Source of the DNA: Phycisphaerales bacterium
GTDB lineage: Bacteria > Planctomycetota > Phycisphaerae > Phycisphaerales > UBA1924
Assembly: GCA_020054055.1 (NCBI GenBank)
Contig: JAGVLZ010000183.1
Span: 1 to 5,683 of the forward strand
DNA length: 5,683 nucleotides
Reading direction: 5' to 3'
Shown here: positions 4,035-5,683 of the stretch, piece after piece
Numbering within the stretch: position 1 is the stretch's first letter
How the letters are laid out: each line of letters opens with the position of its first letter
Position numbers and translations under genes: made by a program
The notes under the pieces: model-generated
The model's input: only the letters and a program-made list of their open reading frames with translations
Told to the model about the DNA's origin: nothing
The model's database searches: none

Positions 4035-5683
4035 GCATCCTCATCGAGGGCGAGTTGTATCAGCGCGGCGGCGCGGTAGTGGCCGGGGCGGGTCACGAGT
4101 TCGTGGTGCGTGCCGACATCGACGATCCGGCCGTGGTCGAGGACGATGATGCGGTCGGCGCGGCGGAGAGTGGAGAGTCGATGGGCGACGATGAAGGTGG
4201 TGCGGCCCTTCATGTGCGCGGCGAGGGATTGCTGGATCTCGGATTCGGTGATCGCGTCGACCGCGCCGGTGGCGTCGTCGAGGATGAGGATGGCGGGGTC
4301 GGCGAGGAGGGCGCGGGCGATGGTGAGGCGCTGGCGCTGGCCGCCGGAGAGGGAGACGCCGCGCTCGCCGATGATCGTGTCATATTGCTGCGCGAGTTCG
4401 GCGATGAACTCGTGCGCGGCGGCGGAGTTCGCGGCGTGGCGGATGTCGTCGAGGGATGCATCGGGGCGCGCGAAGGCGACGTTGGACGCGACGGTGTTGC
4501 TGAAGAGGAAGGGCTCCTGGAAGACGGTGGCGATGCAGCGCCGGAGGTGTTCGAGCGGGAGTTCGCGGATATTCACGCCGTCGATGAGGACGGAGCCCGC
4601 CTGCGGATCGTAGAAGCGGGGGATGAGCGAGAGGAGCGTGGTCTTTCCAGCGCCGACGGGGCCGACGAGGGCGATGGTCTCTCCCGCGCGGACCTGGAAG
4701 GTGAGGTCGTGGAGGACGGGGGTTTCGGGTGAGTAGCCGAAGGTGACGTTGCGGAACTCGATCGTGCCCTGGAGGGGTTCCACTCGCGTGCGCGCGTGGC
4801 TCGTTGGTGAGGTGATGGCCACTGGATGGTCGAGGAGTTTGTAGACGCGTTCGGCGCCGGCGAGGCATTCGGGTGTTTCGCCGATGATCGAGACGATCGC
4901 TTCGGCCTGTGCGGAGAGTCGGTCGACGAGGCCTCGGAAGACCCAGAGCGTGCCGAGGGCGATGCCCCCCGAGGCGGGGCCTTGCAGGACGAGCCATCCG
5001 CCGAAGGCGAGAAGAGTCCCTTGGGCGACGACGTTGCTCGCCTGGACGAATGGCATGTGAAAGGATTGATCGCGAGCGATCTCCATGCCGCGGTCGCGGA
5101 GGTCTTCGAGGAGCGAGCGGAAGAGACGGGCGCGCTCGCGTTCGCGGCCGAAGACGCGGATGACGCGGACCCCCGCGATGGATTCCTGGAGGGCCTTGAC
5201 GACGACGTCGTTGCGCTTGGACTGTTCGAGGAACTTGGGCTTGGTGATGCGGCTGTAACGCACCATGACGAGGACCTGCAACGGGAAGACGGCGAAGCAC
5301 GCGAGGGCGAGGCCCGCGTGCGCCCGGAGCATGTAGGTGAGGAAGATGGCGAGCGTCACGGCGGCGATCACGGCGCGGATGAGGATGCCCTGGATGAACT
5401 GGCGGACGAGTTGCGAGTCGCCGGCGACGCGGTTGATGACCTGCCCGGTGTCGATCTGGTCGAAGAAGCCGAAGGGGAGGCGCTGGAGTTGTTCGTAGAG
5501 ACTCTGGCGCAGATCGACGACGCAGGCCTGGACGAAGCGCTCGTCGCAATAGCGCGTGAAGAACCGCGCGGCTCCCCCCAGCAACGCCGCGGCGAGCACG
5601 ATGGCGCTGACGAGCGCGAGGCGCGCTGTGAGCGACCAATCATGTCCGGGCTCGAAGCCCATCGGCCAGCGCGGCGCGGGGGC
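3992..5683 (-). CDS. ABC exporter half-transporter, N-terminally cut by the window edge (subunit B)
   Basis: The frame is open to the window edge, so the N-terminus with the first membrane helix, roughly 50-70 residues, is missing. Numbering from the first visible Met (5662), 556 residues are seen. Membrane helices lie near 12-35, 95-135 (two), 209-227 and 232-260, and the ATPase domain starts near 300. Motifs: Walker A GPVGAGKT 334-341, Q-loop Gln382, canonical signature LSGGQ 438-442, Walker B LILD ending at Asp462, then Asp463 in place of the catalytic Glu, D-loop GAVD 466-469, and H-loop His494. The Asp is typical of the degenerate-site subunit of heterodimeric exporters such as TM287/288 or BmrCD. 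With A downstream by 25 bases, B and A should form one inner-membrane heterodimeric exporter. Substrate is unknown. The Met at 5662 is not the true start. Third-position GC is high (34 of the first 40 visible codons). Confidence 0.95.
   Translation of the reverse strand, partial: APAPRWPMGFEPGHDWSLTARLALVSAIVLAAALLGGAARFFTRYCDERFVQACVVDLRQSLYEQLQRLPFGFFDQIDTGQVINRVAGDSQLVRQFIQGILIRAVIAAVTLAIFLTYMLRAHAGLALACFAVFPLQVLVMVRYSRITKPKFLEQSKRNDVVVKALQESIAGVRVIRVFGRERERARLFRSLLEDLRDRGMEIARDQSFHMPFVQASNVVAQGTLLAFGGWLVLQGPASGGIALGTLWVFRGLVDRLSAQAEAIVSIIGETPECLAGAERVYKLLDHPVAITSPTSHARTRVEPLQGTIEFRNVTFGYSPETPVLHDLTFQVRAGETIALVGPVGAGKTTLLSLIPRFYDPQAGSVLIDGVNIRELPLEHLRRCIATVFQEPFLFSNTVASNVAFARPDASLDDIRHAANSAAAHEFIAELAQQYDTIIGERGVSLSGGQRQRLTIARALLADPAILILDDATGAVDAITESEIQQSLAAHMKGRTTFIVAHRLSTLRRADRIIVLDHGRIVDVGTHHELVTRPGHYRAAALIQLALDEDASPQRRGDTEREAG

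Overview
The window suggests a high-GC bacterium rich in dispersed palindromic repeats. I lean towards a planctomycete-type genome (Phycisphaerae-like) because the repeat motifs look familiar from such genomes, but no rRNA or marker gene supports this and it remains an inference. Three real genes are visible. One lies on the + strand (a SIR2-family protein). Two lie on the - strand (the two subunits of an ABC exporter). The SIR2 gene and the exporter genes converge on a gene-free, hairpin-rich intergenic region.

Layout. 1-330: no convincing gene. About 331-432: imperfect inverted repeats that look like a dispersed element. 509-1543 (+): SIR2-family protein with an intact NAD-binding core and two separate cysteine clusters. 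1544-1899: convergent intergenic region with at least seven strong hairpins or dyads and no gene. 1900-3966 (-): full-length ABC exporter half-transporter, called subunit A here. 3992-5683 (-): ABC exporter half-transporter, subunit B, whose N-terminus is cut off by the window edge. B precedes A in transcription with a gap of 25 bases, so they form an operon whose promoter lies beyond base 5683.

How the genes work together. The exporter subunits carry complementary defects. B has Asp where the catalytic Glu after Walker B should be but keeps a canonical LSGGQ. A has the catalytic Glu but a changed signature, LSLGQ. This is the pattern expected of a heterodimeric exporter with one consensus and one degenerate ATP site. 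The SIR2 gene has no visible functional link to the exporter. Its third-position GC is lower by eye (22 of the first 40 codons, against 34 of 40 in subunit B), and it is bordered by repeats on both sides, so it may be an accessory, possibly defence-related, acquisition.

The most unusual structure is repeat DNA at gene boundaries and inside genes. An 8-bp tandem repeat (six units, 3821-3868) sits in the 5' coding part of subunit A. An ATG overlapping the stop of B, preceded by a Shine-Dalgarno-like GGGAGG, is exactly one repeat unit out of phase with A. A separate 30-bp hairpin repeat is inserted in frame, in two copies, in the linker of A. The C-terminal tail of B also looks repeat-derived.
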